Source of the DNA: a virus | DNA: 33,972 nt | Virus record (IMG/VR): IMGVR_UViG_3300035190_001909 | Span: 1-33,972 of that record | Direction: 5' to 3' (one strand) | In this document: positions 16,961 through 24,598 of the stretch, one piece after another | Layout of the letters: each line of letters begins with the position of its first letter | Position numbering within the stretch: the first letter of the stretch is position 1 | The notes under the pieces: model-generated | What the model saw: only the letters and a program-made list of their open reading frames with translations | Databases searched by the model: none | Told to the model about the DNA's origin: nothing | Translations under genes and position numbers: made by a program

Positions 16961-18408
16961 AGTCTAAATTCACTCTTATAAAGCATATGATCAGCGTTAA
17001 AATCAACATCATTGATATCCTGATCTTCAAAACTTTTTTCTATTAAATACGAAACACCTTGCGTAAATGCGTCCACAATATCATCATTAGGAGCACGAGG
17101 AAAACCTAGTAATTGATTGTTAAACTCACTCCAAAAACTAGCATTTTCTTCTATTGGAAAAAATATTTTATTAGATTCTAAAACTGGAGTTATTGCATTC
17201 GCTCGTGTTATTTTATCTTCACAGGGATGTACTAATTTATACGCCATAACAATATCTTTGATACAATCAGCCACAGCCTCGCCATTTGCTCTTGCTTCAA
17301 TAACAACTGTATTCACTTTATATTTATTATAATTATCTAAAACTGCTTGGACTGTTTCTTTAAAGCCTAACCTTTTATTTATTACATCAATTAAATAAAT
17401 TACTTTTTCTTTGATTCCTAAAACTACGCCAGCAACAAAATCTGAATCTGATTTTTTTGAAAATGGAAAATCCCATGATGATATTATTAAATCAAATTTT
17501 TGCGGCAATTCTGCTGGATAATATTTGTTTTTAAAATGTTCTAATTTAAATAAATTACCCTGTTTTACTCTCGGCTCTTGCTCGTATAACGCTGCCCAAA
17601 TGTGAGGTAATTTTCTTGATTTTGTTTTAAGCATTCTTTCGAGCGAATATCGTTGCGGGTGTAGAACTTCTCCCGCTTTTCTGAAAGGTTCGTCTTTATC
17701 CGCAATAGCTTTAAATTTGATAACTTTCCAATCGTCAGGAAATTTTGCAATTAATCTACCCGCAAGATCATCTTCTGCCCAGCGGGTTAACACAATAATA
17801 ATTCCACTTTCAGGAGACAAACGAGTATCTGCTACTGCATCGAACCATTCGTATTGATCGTCCTTTAATTTTTTTGAATTTGCGTCTTTGGGTGAGCGGA
17901 TAGGGTCATCAATTATTAATAAGTCAGCACCAAAACCCGTTGTTGTCCCATCCATTCCTACGGCTTTGTAATTTGCTTTATTTGTTAGTCCCCAATGTTC
18001 AATTGATTTATTATTATTTGCAATGCCTATATTATATGTATCTTGTATATATTTCTCAAGCACAACATCACGAGCAGCACGCGAAAATTTATTCGCAAGC
18101 TCTTGATTGGCGGAAGCCGCGATCACTTCAAATAGAGGGTTGTTTAATGCACAAAACAAACCAAAACGAACTGTTATGGATTCACTTTTAAGATGACGTG
18201 GTGGCATATTCACGATTAAACGCGGGGATTTTCCAGCTAACAAATCATAATAAAATAAAGTCAATTCTTTAAATAAATAATTTAAATAAGGAGCATCTTT
18301 ATATTTTGGGACAGTATTTTTCACCATTGCCGCAAAATCTTTTCGCTTATGCATTAATTGCAGGCTATCTATTTCTTTTTGAATATCGCTAAAATTATAC
18401 AAAAACAT
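16951..18408 (-). CDS. terL: Large terminase subunit
   Basis: The 485-residue protein is the packaging ATPase and nuclease. Walker A appears as MPPRHLKSE at residues 68-76, with leucine where many relatives have glycine. Walker B is LLIIDD at 163-168. The C-terminal nuclease has the SSWDFPFSKKSDSDF segment (about residues 310-325) with its acidic residues, then VVIEARANG and the late NDDIVDA motif. The GGAGGT ribosome site touches the ATG at 18408, so a TTG two codons later (18402), seven bases from GGAGG, may be the actual start. The small subunit gene lies about 2.4 kb away, an unusual separation. Confidence 0.93.
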   Translation of the reverse strand: MFLYNFSDIQKEIDSLQLMHKRKDFAAMVKNTVPKYKDAPYLNYLFKELTLFYYDLLAGKSPRLIVNMPPRHLKSESITVRFGLFCALNNPLFEVIAASANQELANKFSRAARDVVLEKYIQDTYNIGIANNNKSIEHWGLTNKANYKAVGMDGTTTGFGADLLIIDDPIRSPKDANSKKLKDDQYEWFDAVADTRLSPESGIIIVLTRWAEDDLAGRLIAKFPDDWKVIKFKAIADKDEPFRKAGEVLHPQRYSLERMLKTKSRKLPHIWAALYEQEPRVKQGNLFKLEHFKNKYYPAELPQKFDLIISSWDFPFSKKSDSDFVAGVVLGIKEKVIYLIDVINKRLGFKETVQAVLDNYNKYKVNTVVIEARANGEAVADCIKDIVMAYKLVHPCEDKITRANAITPVLESNKIFFPIEENASFWSEFNNQLLGFPRAPNDDIVDAFTQGVSYLIEKSFEDQDINDVDFNADHMLYKSEFRLWA

Positions 18409-18526
18409 ACCTCCAGCTTTATTTTCAGCATGTTTTCGCAGTAAATAGCAATAGATAATATTTAAAATAATTAATAACTATATTAAAAATACAAATTGCA
18501 TTTATTATTTTTTTTACAATTGGGAG

Positions 18527-18546
18527 TTATCCACAGGTTATCCACA
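18527..18546 (+). promoter_or_regulatory. Two tandem perfect DnaA boxes
   Basis: TTATCCACA occurs at 18527-18535 and again at 18538-18546, both perfect matches to the bacterial DnaA-binding consensus, 11 bases apart from start to start so that both face the same side of the helix. An almost pure A/T stretch (about 18440-18520) lies next to them. This is consistent with a host-DnaA-dependent replication site or a regulatory site. Confidence 0.65.
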
Positions 18547-18608
18547 TCTTTTATTCATGGCTAAGTTAAAGTAACCATGATTTGATTAAAATTACAGCAA
18601 AGTAACAT

Positions 18609-18637
18609 TTGACTTTAGGGGAGAGAAATTTTAAAAT
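18609..18637 (+). promoter_or_regulatory. Sigma70-type promoter for a short RNA
   Basis: TTGACT at 18609-18614 and TAAAAT at 18632-18637, separated by 17 bases, each match five of six consensus positions. Transcription would start near 18644, only about 20 bases ahead of a terminator hairpin. Confidence 0.5.
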
Positions 18638-18643
18638 TTGAAA

Positions 18644-18688
18644 ACTACTAAGCAAGATCACGGGGAGGCAATAGTGCCTCCTTTTTTT
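18644..18688 (+). ncRNA. Candidate short RNA of about 45 nt
   Basis: A promoter-like sequence just upstream and an intrinsic terminator at its 3' end bracket about 45 bases with no room for a meaningful reading frame. The RNA would lie beside the DnaA boxes and upstream of genes on the opposite strand. It could be a replication-related or regulatory RNA, or a leader whose transcription is attenuated before reading antisense into the 18797-19366 gene. Existence and role are inferred from these signals only. Confidence 0.35.
18664..18688 (+). terminator. Rho-independent terminator
   Basis: GGAGGCA (18664-18670) and TGCCTCC (18675-18681) form a perfect seven-base-pair stem with a four-base loop, followed directly by seven T residues. 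The T run is on the plus strand only, so it ends rightward transcription. Confidence 0.8.
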
Positions 18689-18796
18689 ATTTGGGCGTGA
18701 TTATTTCCAGCTTTCGGTCTGTATCAAAAATCAAAAAATAATCACCTTAAATTTTTATTAGCATTAAACTACTCTTAAAACAACTTCATAAATTCA

Positions 18797-19366
18797 TTAT
18801 TTAAATATACTTTTCATATCAAATTCGTAATCATTAAGTTTAAATTTTTTCTTACTTTCATGTATTATTTTAATGCAATTTTCAAACTTGAATTCAACCC
18901 GCTCATTTGCTTTTATTTTAAAAACTAACTTTGCAGAATAATCAATAAGGATATAATAAAATTGACTTCTTATTTCACTTAATTTTTCTAGTATTTTTAG
19001 ATAAAATTCTCGTTCTTTATTGCTCATTGCAACAACAAAATAAGCGTGTGGTAGTGTAAATATTTCAAAATCTCTTTTTTCATCAAAATTAACAGCTATA
19101 TCAAAAGTAATTTTATTAAATTCATCTTGATAAATTTCTGAAAATTTTTCGACTTGGTTCTTGCCGTCTTCACTTAAAACATTATATAAATAATTAACTA
19201 TTTTATTTTTAGCATCTGAATATATCGGCATTTCTATAATTTTATTATCAACTAAACTATATAATTTTTTACTTTCTTCGTTAATATTTTTCAACATTTT
19301 AATTTTACTAGTGTTATTAAGGTAAGGAAACTTTTTATCTAAAAACGATATTTGTTCTTTAAGCAT
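18797..19366 (-). CDS. Hypothetical protein in the terminase-splitting island
   Basis: A 189-residue protein with no family I recognise. It is largely helical and charged (MLKNINEESKKLYSLVDNKI) with a central KRDFEIFTLPHAYFVVAM segment that may be the core of a domain and a basic C-terminus. It has no signal peptide or membrane helix. A ribosome site (AGGAGAGAAG) precedes the ATG. It lies 34 bases after the small upstream gene on the same strand and ends in the DnaA-box region. The island position suggests an accessory role. Confidence 0.75.
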   Translation of the reverse strand: MLKEQISFLDKKFPYLNNTSKIKMLKNINEESKKLYSLVDNKIIEMPIYSDAKNKIVNYLYNVLSEDGKNQVEKFSEIYQDEFNKITFDIAVNFDEKRDFEIFTLPHAYFVVAMSNKEREFYLKILEKLSEIRSQFYYILIDYSAKLVFKIKANERVEFKFENCIKIIHESKKKFKLNDYEFDMKSIFK

Positions 19367-19400
19367 TCTTCTCTCCTAAGAATTATTATTAAAATCTGCA

Positions 19401-19613
19401 TTAAGGAAGCATTCTTTTTTCCATTTCTCGATTAATTATCTTTTTAATTTCTTCAAAGATATCTAAATTTGTAGATTTAATTTGAACATTACCATTTGCA
19501 TGTAGCACGAGTACCTCTAATTTATCTTTGTTAAATTGAAAAGAAATAGTTTTATCTAAATTTATATATGTGAAACATTCATCATTAGCTGGCAATTTAA
19601 TAAAATCAGTCAT
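19401..19613 (-). CDS. Small hypothetical protein, predicted beta-beta-beta-alpha fold
   Basis: A 70-residue protein whose sequence alternates hydrophobic residues in three strands (ECFTYINLDKTISFQF, KLEVLVLHANGNVQIK) and ends in a helix (IFEEIKKIINREMEKRM). Small proteins of this layout are common phage accessory products of unknown role. The ATG is preceded by AGGGGTATTAAA, a good ribosome site. It probably forms a two-gene unit with the 18797-19366 gene. A protein encoded at 25172-25441 has a similar strand-strand-helix pattern. Confidence 0.7.
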   Translation of the reverse strand: MTDFIKLPANDECFTYINLDKTISFQFNKDKLEVLVLHANGNVQIKSTNLDIFEEIKKIINREMEKRMLP

Positions 19614-19789
19614 TTTAATACCCCTATTTAAAAATAATTCTTTGTTACCTTAACTCATGTATATTAAATTGTAAATAGTTGTATGGGATTATTTGATAAG
19701 TATTTTTATATTACTCAAAAATTTGTCGTAATATATTATACACGAATACAGTTCGCACACTATTACAGCAATCTAACTAATTACTTATT

Positions 19790-19817
19790 TTGACAAATAT
19801 TTTTAATTGTTTATATT
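19790..19817 (+). promoter_or_regulatory. Strong plus-strand promoter
   Basis: TTGACA at 19790-19795 is a perfect -35 box; TATATT at 19812-19817, after 16 bases, matches five of six -10 positions. It lies about 50 bases before the ATG at 19869 and would drive that gene alone. Confidence 0.6.
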
Positions 19818-19868
19818 TCAAATGGTAACAATCCAGTTATCAAAACAATTTTTTCTATGAGGTTTTGT

Positions 19869-20543
19869 ATGATTGTATGTCCATGCAAGAAAAAAAAATT
19901 ATTTATACCTAACTCAATTGAACGAGTACGAGAGTTTTTTATATTTTGTTCTAATCTTGAAAAACATCCATTTATTATAGCCCATAAAAATGGTGGAACT
20001 TTAAATTTAAATATCATTGAAAATGGAAAGTTCAAATTAACTTTCAACTTTGATGAATATCATCTTGAAAGTTTATTAACACGAGTTAGACAATTTTTAG
20101 CAAAAAATGAACTCTTTTATTTTAAAGATTTAAAAAAAGATGTAATTAAAGTATTTGGCGATGATAAAGAATTTGAAAAATTTTATATTGAGCTTGTAAA
20201 TAAAATAAATAAAAATTTTACTGATCAAAGGGACAAAATCGAAATCAATGGAAAAAATTTAATCGAGAAAAATAATTTTACTCAACTAATGAAATATCGA
20301 TTGTATACAGGCGCAATTCATTCTAGCGAGCGCATTAGTTCACCGCCAGATAGTGTTCAAAAAGGACTCGTTAATGATCATTGCTTGGCTTCTAAATATT
20401 TAACAATCTTTCTTGCGTCAAAAATAAATATAATTGTTCAACATATTTTTAACTTTCGATTACGTATATTAGAGATAGCTAAAGATAAAGATAAAATTAA
20501 TTTATTTTCTGAGCTTTCAAATTTTAGTGATCGTAAACTGTAA
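19869..20543 (+). CDS. Orphan plus-strand accessory protein
   Basis: About 224 residues from the ATG at 19869, which has GAGG six bases upstream; an in-frame ATG at 19857 would overlap that ribosome site. No known family is apparent. The protein begins CPCKKKKLFIPN, has a predicted beta segment (GGTLNLNIIENGKFKLTFNF), then a long helical part, and ends with an ASKYLTIFLASKINIIVQHI stretch. It has its own promoter, is opposite to all neighbours and sits between the two terminase genes. These are features of a phage 'moron', independently expressed cargo, possibly acting in host protection. That role is inference. Confidence 0.75.
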   Translation: MIVCPCKKKKLFIPNSIERVREFFIFCSNLEKHPFIIAHKNGGTLNLNIIENGKFKLTFNFDEYHLESLLTRVRQFLAKNELFYFKDLKKDVIKVFGDDKEFEKFYIELVNKINKNFTDQRDKIEINGKNLIEKNNFTQLMKYRLYTGAIHSSERISSPPDSVQKGLVNDHCLASKYLTIFLASKINIIVQHIFNFRLRILEIAKDKDKINLFSELSNFSDRKL

Positions 20544-20590
20544 TATAATTATTCAAGTAATCATTAAATATATACGATTTGCATTTATTG

Positions 20591-20750
20591 TGGCGGGGGT
20601 AGGCAGTTTTGGAAGTCGACCCCCCGCTCATGAAATTGACGGGGTACCCCTATATACTAAGCTTTGCGTATTAGTTCACACCTTAAGCTCCTCTCGAACT
20701 GCTATACAACTAGGCGAAATTGTTACCCAAACTCACCCACCATAATGCTA
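20591..20750. other. GC-rich intergenic island with palindrome; candidate packaging (cos) region
   Basis: By hand count this stretch is about 48% G+C (77 of 160 bases), far above its surroundings. It contains the perfect 10-base palindrome GGGGTACCCC (20641-20650) and a seven-base-pair GC stem, GCGGGGG (20593-20599) with CCCCCGC (20621-20627), around a 21-base loop. It lies right downstream of the small terminase gene. Conserved GC-rich sequence at this spot would suit a cohesive-end or terminase-binding site, but no such site can be confirmed from sequence alone. The only open frame across it (20527-20745) has no ribosome site and looks spurious. Confidence 0.4.
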
Positions 20751-20794
20751 GTTATCATAACTGAGTTTTTACGCCCGAAAATATGGCAATAAAA

Positions 20795-21307
20795 TCACTC
20801 ATTATCTACCGTTGAACTAGTACAAATTGTTAGTGTATCAGTCCCTTGCTCTCTCGATTTAAGCTCTAATAAGTGCGCTCTCATAGCCTCGATTTGGGCT
20901 AGTTGTTGGTCAAGCGTTAAATTATTGCTCTTATTTTCATCATCTTTTTTAAGGTCAATTTCTTTGCGATCTCGCCACTCATTTGGGAACCTGTTCTTTA
21001 AAAAAAAGATTAACGGAATAGGATTTGCTTTAGCATCGCCTTGCACTTGTAACTTTAGTTGAGTTTCAGCCCAAAGCCTAGATAATCCGTCCGCTACTTC
21101 TTTCGCTTCCTTAAACTCTGGATATAAAACAAGCCAATTGTAAATCGTGGACTTATTCACTCTCAATAGTCCTGCAAAGCTTTCAAAGCTATAGCCAGCC
21201 CCCAAGTGTTCAATGAGAGTTTCGCAATATTCAGGCTGGTACTTTGTTGGATGTCCGCCCGATCTTTTCGGTGCTGGTTTTGTTGTTTCGTTATTACCTA
21301 CATTCAT
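20795..21307 (-). CDS. terS: Small terminase subunit
   Basis: The 170-residue protein has the features of a DNA-recognising terminase subunit. A basic start (KRSGGHPTKYQPEYCETLIE) is followed by a helix-turn-helix near residues 40-60 (FESFAGLLRVNKSTIYNWLV). The central FKEAKEVADGLSRLWAETQL and the NPIPLIFFLKNRFPNEWRDR segment (about residues 97-116) match the TerS oligomerisation core. A helical tail with MRAHLLELKSREQG follows. It overlaps the upstream membrane protein gene by 14 bases. The large subunit lies well downstream, with three unrelated genes between. Confidence 0.87.
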   Translation of the reverse strand: MNVGNNETTKPAPKRSGGHPTKYQPEYCETLIEHLGAGYSFESFAGLLRVNKSTIYNWLVLYPEFKEAKEVADGLSRLWAETQLKLQVQGDAKANPIPLIFFLKNRFPNEWRDRKEIDLKKDDENKSNNLTLDQQLAQIEAMRAHLLELKSREQGTDTLTICTSSTVDNE

Positions 21308-21947
21308 TTAATTTTACCCTTTTCATATTATTACTATCTAATAATTTTTTATTTTCTGGTTCTAATAATTCTAATAATTTATAATAAAATCCTAAAGATA
21401 TATAAAAATCAAATTTATCAGTATATTTTTCATATTCATAAACTAGAAGTTTATAATCTCTAAATTTTATAAATGTTTTTCTATCGTAAAATTGGAGTTT
21501 TGAATCTTGAAGGATCTTTAATTCTGCACATAATAATTTATATATTTGATTTATGTTATCAATATACTCAAGATGAAATTCTCGAAATTCTGGATCTTGG
21601 AGATTGTGATAATTCCATTCATCAAGATTTTCATCATCTAATATTAAAAATTCTCCATCAGAGTATTTAAATAAGTTTTCATTAATATTTATAGAGTTTT
21701 CATATATTGATTCATCAATAATTTTCTTAAAATCTTCATTCTGTTTTTCTTCTTTATGTTTATTAAATTTCATGATTAGGAATGGAACAAAAAAAGCTAT
21801 TGAAGGAGCTATAAGGAATTTTAAATCATGCTTAGATATTAAGATTGCAATACTTAGAATAGCAATCCATAAAAACATAATAATAAGAATATGATTAGCT
21901 ATAAAGTTAATTGTTATATTACTTAATCTATTATATATATTTTTCAT
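21294..21947 (-). CDS. Two-TM membrane protein of unknown function
   Basis: The 217-residue protein begins with two hydrophobic helices, about residues 18-37 (ILIIMFLWIAILSIAILI) and 42-60 (FLIAPSIAFFVPFLIM), followed by a basic loop (KFNKHKEEKQN) that would lie in the cytoplasm. The remaining 150 residues are acidic and helical (LDEWNYHNLQDPEFREFHLE) with no recognised motif. It follows the neighbouring membrane protein gene after 18 bases. The two probably work together in the inner membrane. Superinfection exclusion or defence is possible but unproven. Confidence 0.72.
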   Translation of the reverse strand: MKNIYNRLSNITINFIANHILIIMFLWIAILSIAILISKHDLKFLIAPSIAFFVPFLIMKFNKHKEEKQNEDFKKIIDESIYENSININENLFKYSDGEFLILDDENLDEWNYHNLQDPEFREFHLEYIDNINQIYKLLCAELKILQDSKLQFYDRKTFIKFRDYKLLVYEYEKYTDKFDFYISLGFYYKLLELLEPENKKLLDSNNMKRVKLNECR

Positions 21948-21965
21948 ATAATGCTACCTTTTAAT

Positions 21966-22742
21966 TTACTTCTTAACTAAAAAAGCTGTTTTTATTCCGT
22001 TAAATTCATCATAAAAAATGTGTATTATTTCGCAATTTTTACCACCCCAATTAATATTAGATCCAACTTTTGGTTGATTTGTTCCTAGATTATCTATTGG
22101 TACTAAATAATAATCATCATCTCTTTTCTTTCCTAAATACTTTAAATATTCAGTATTTGCATTATCATGAGTTCTCCAATGAGAATCTAATAACTGCCTT
22201 TCTTTGTCTCTTTCTCTTATAACATCATCTTTTGACTTAATAATATTATTTTTTTCAATCTCAAGTTGTTTTATTTTATCTTGAATTAATTTTATTTTTT
22301 TCTTTGCCGATTTCAATGATAATTCATTATTGTTTGTATATATCTCAACTACAATTGGTTTAATATATTTAAGATAAACAAATATAAATAACATGGAATA
22401 ACAGAAAGGAATAAACCAATAAGCTTGACCTAATAATGTATAATTTGATTGTTCAAACATATTAAAATATTTGAATATTTCTACTGTTAAATCAGGTATT
22501 TTATTTTCATGAAAATAGGCTAAAATCTTTTCTATTCTATCACTTGGATTTTCAATATCACCTAATATAAAAGCGGCGAAAGCTTTCCAGTTATAAATTA
22601 TAAAGAAAAACGCAAACGATCTCCAAAGTGGATCACTGGCTCTGTCTTCTAGGAACTTTAGGATAAACCCGCCAAGTGTTTTAGAAATTTTATCATTCTT
22701 TTTTGTTGTTTCTTCTTTTTCTGTTTTAACTGGTTTATTCAT
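21966..22742 (-). CDS. Membrane protein with coiled coil and C-terminal domain
   Basis: The 258-residue protein has a charged N-terminus, a first hydrophobic helix near residues 42-60 (RSFAFFFIIYNWKAFAAFIL), a second near 107-125 (FIPFCYSMLFIFVYLKYI), then a long coiled coil (KIKLIQDKIKQLEIEKNN) and a compact C-terminal domain ending VGSNINWGGKNCEI ... AFLVKK. The layout, membrane anchor plus coil plus small soluble sensor-like domain, resembles membrane-linked defence or exclusion proteins in general form only. It starts just downstream of the candidate iteron origin and 18 bases precede the next gene. Confidence 0.74.
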   Translation of the reverse strand: MNKPVKTEKEETTKKNDKISKTLGGFILKFLEDRASDPLWRSFAFFFIIYNWKAFAAFILGDIENPSDRIEKILAYFHENKIPDLTVEIFKYFNMFEQSNYTLLGQAYWFIPFCYSMLFIFVYLKYIKPIVVEIYTNNNELSLKSAKKKIKLIQDKIKQLEIEKNNIIKSKDDVIRERDKERQLLDSHWRTHDNANTEYLKYLGKKRDDDYYLVPIDNLGTNQPKVGSNINWGGKNCEIIHIFYDEFNGIKTAFLVKK

Positions 22743-23071
22743 TTTTTGCCCTCATTTTAATCAAAACCCATTAAAAAATCATTCCTTCTGTATATTCTGT
22801 GCTAGATCTGTGCTTCTTCTGTGCTAAAACTTTTCTTACTCTCTGTTATACAATTCTCATTTAGCACATATTATACAGAATATATCATCAAAATTAATAT
22901 AAAAAAAAATTAGCATATGAACACGCCCGAAAACGTGTAAATGCGTGTGTTGTAAATTCTCCGTAGGTATTTTGTCGATTTCTTCTGTTCTTCTGTTCTA
23001 ATGGGTATTTGTTCAACTGAGAGTAATAAATCTTTAGCACAGTTCTTCTGTGCTTCTTCTGTGCTTCTGTG
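22743..23071. repeat. Iteron and dyad region, candidate replication origin
   Basis: Five exact copies of TTCTGTGCT lie at 22795-22803, 22817-22825, 23046-23054, 23057-23065 and 23065-23073, with a near copy at 22806-22814 that gives an 11-base spacing. Two TTCTGTTCT copies lie at 22983-22999. Inverted pairs include TGTGCTAAA/TTTAGCACA (22820-22828 and 22860-22868), nested inside ATATTCTGT/ACAGAATAT (22792-22800 and 22875-22883), and a 10-base pair TTTAGCACAG/CTGTGCTAAA at 23033-23042 and 23067-23076. An A/T-rich block follows at about 22890-22915. The location right behind the helicase gene fits an origin. An 85-codon frame across it is spurious in my view. Confidence 0.6.
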
Positions 23072-24598
23072 CTAAACATAGGCCATCGCTTTGTCTGAAA
23101 TTTCGATATTGAAATTATAGTAACGCTTGCCAGAATACGGATAAGAAGCAACTTTTAATTTGGACTTAAGCTTTATACCGAACACACGTTTTGAATCGCT
23201 GTAAAGGCCGTTTAATCTGCAAAAATGGCAATAGTCAGCGTAAACATTATTGACCTCAGATTTTTTATCTCCGACAACAAGATTTTTTTCTTCGATCCAT
23301 TGTTCGACCGAGTTTTTATCTCTGTTGGATTCTTGTTGTTCCTTTATTTCTTTTCTGCAAGTCGCAATAAAAGGTTTGTCCAAGGCTTCGTCCACATCTC
23401 GCCAGATAGCTAGATAATCAATTTTATTAATCGTGTCCCAATCGCAATTGCCATGTATTTCTATCTCGTAAAATCGGCGCATCCCAGTTTCGTCTCTGAT
23501 TAATAAAGAAACGGGCTTATTGGACGTTCCGATAAACGTACAATTATTTTGTACACGCATCATATTGTGAGAATAAAGTAACCGAAACTTAATAAAATCG
23601 GCTGTAATGCGTTCTTTAATTTCCTCGATATCTGCTTTTGTTGCGCCTTTCATCTCGTCAAAAAACATGATGTAATTTGACTCAAAAAATTTCGAGTTTC
23701 TGTCATCAATTAAATCCGTGAACTTACCCTCGATCCATAGGCCGTCTAGTGGGCTGAGAAGTTTTTTAATAGCTTCCGATTTCCCAATGCCTTGAGAGCC
23801 GTAAATAATGGGCATGAGATGATCATAAACTTTAAGACCAAATATTTTGCGCTTTGTCTGCCAAATAAAATGCCTAAAAATCATGTCAGCAATAAAGTCA
23901 TATTTACCAAGTAAAGCCGTGATAAATTTCTCCATATTACCGTTTAAATCTTGGGTGTAAGTAAGTTTTTCAATTATCATAATACGAATCTTTCTTTGTT
24001 CCGAGGAAATTTTTAAATCTAGTGCATTGCGTAAAACTTGAAGATTAATTCGGGTTTTTTCTGGTTTGTTTGAAATAAAGTCACAATTCAGGGTTGCAAC
24101 TAAATCATCAAAGGGAATTTTTTCGCCTTCCATGTGAAATTCATTGCAAGATTTCATTTGAATTTTTCTCGAATTAAACCATACATCTAGCCATCGTCTT
24201 GGGTCGTTTTCGATAATAATATTATTAATTTCTGACTTAGCTTCTAATTGCCACGAATCATCATCTGTTTCTTCACGATGTAGCGACGGTTCCGAAATAA
24301 AATTGCATTCGGATTTCCACGCAATAATTGCTTCGTTAGCGGTTTTAGAGTCTGTTTTTTGCGGCTTTCTTATATTAATACAAGCGTTTTTTAAGTTTGT
24401 ATATTTAATAAGTTTACAAATTTTATTGCGGTAATCAATTATTTTATAATATCTCTCACCATCGCATAAGTATTCTTTTTCTAACATCGCTATTATTTCA
24501 AGAAAAATATCGTTATCTCTTAATGCGTTTATTTGTCTTTTTTTAATATTTTGTTTCTGAGATTCTTTCAAAATATTAATAAGATTATTATCGCTCAT
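23072..24598 (-). CDS. VirE-like replication helicase/primase-type ATPase
   Basis: The 508-residue protein carries a P-loop ATPase of the VirE/D5 type. Walker A, IYGSQGIGKSEA, lies near residues 263-274, Walker B is NYIMFFDEM (about 304-312), and a sensor-like IGTSNKPVSLLIRDETGMRR segment follows (about 356-375), a hallmark of the family. The N-terminal 200 residues may be a linker or primase-like domain but show no clear motif. Such proteins act in phage genome replication. The start overlaps the preceding small gene as ATGA. Its stop lies inside the iteron block, so origin and gene adjoin. Confidence 0.88.
   Translation of the reverse strand: MSDNNLINILKESQKQNIKKRQINALRDNDIFLEIIAMLEKEYLCDGERYYKIIDYRNKICKLIKYTNLKNACINIRKPQKTDSKTANEAIIAWKSECNFISEPSLHREETDDDSWQLEAKSEINNIIIENDPRRWLDVWFNSRKIQMKSCNEFHMEGEKIPFDDLVATLNCDFISNKPEKTRINLQVLRNALDLKISSEQRKIRIMIIEKLTYTQDLNGNMEKFITALLGKYDFIADMIFRHFIWQTKRKIFGLKVYDHLMPIIYGSQGIGKSEAIKKLLSPLDGLWIEGKFTDLIDDRNSKFFESNYIMFFDEMKGATKADIEEIKERITADFIKFRLLYSHNMMRVQNNCTFIGTSNKPVSLLIRDETGMRRFYEIEIHGNCDWDTINKIDYLAIWRDVDEALDKPFIATCRKEIKEQQESNRDKNSVEQWIEEKNLVVGDKKSEVNNVYADYCHFCRLNGLYSDSKRVFGIKLKSKLKVASYPYSGKRYYNFNIEISDKAMAYV

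Larger units (their letters stand above)
18409..18796. other. Intergenic region upstream of the large terminase
   Basis: This 388-base stretch has no convincing gene. In order it holds the terminase ribosome site, an A/T-rich block, two DnaA boxes, an inverted repeat TCATGG/CCATGA (18555-18560 and 18575-18580), two AAAGTAAC direct repeats (18568-18575, 18599-18606), a strong plus-strand promoter and a plus-strand terminator. The rest, about 18690-18796, shows nothing I can name. Confidence 0.6.

Noticed and set aside
20527-20745. A 72-codon plus-strand open frame over the GC-rich island
   Set aside because: No ribosome site, odd composition and overlap with the palindrome and hairpin; more likely a by-product of GC-rich non-coding DNA.
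22790-23080. CRISPR-like array
   Set aside because: Units are only 9 bases and unevenly spaced, without spacers of fixed length; iterons fit better.
22894-23151. An 85-codon minus-strand frame across the iteron region
   Set aside because: It overlaps the end of the VirE-like gene in another frame, consists partly of repeat translation and has no ribosome site.
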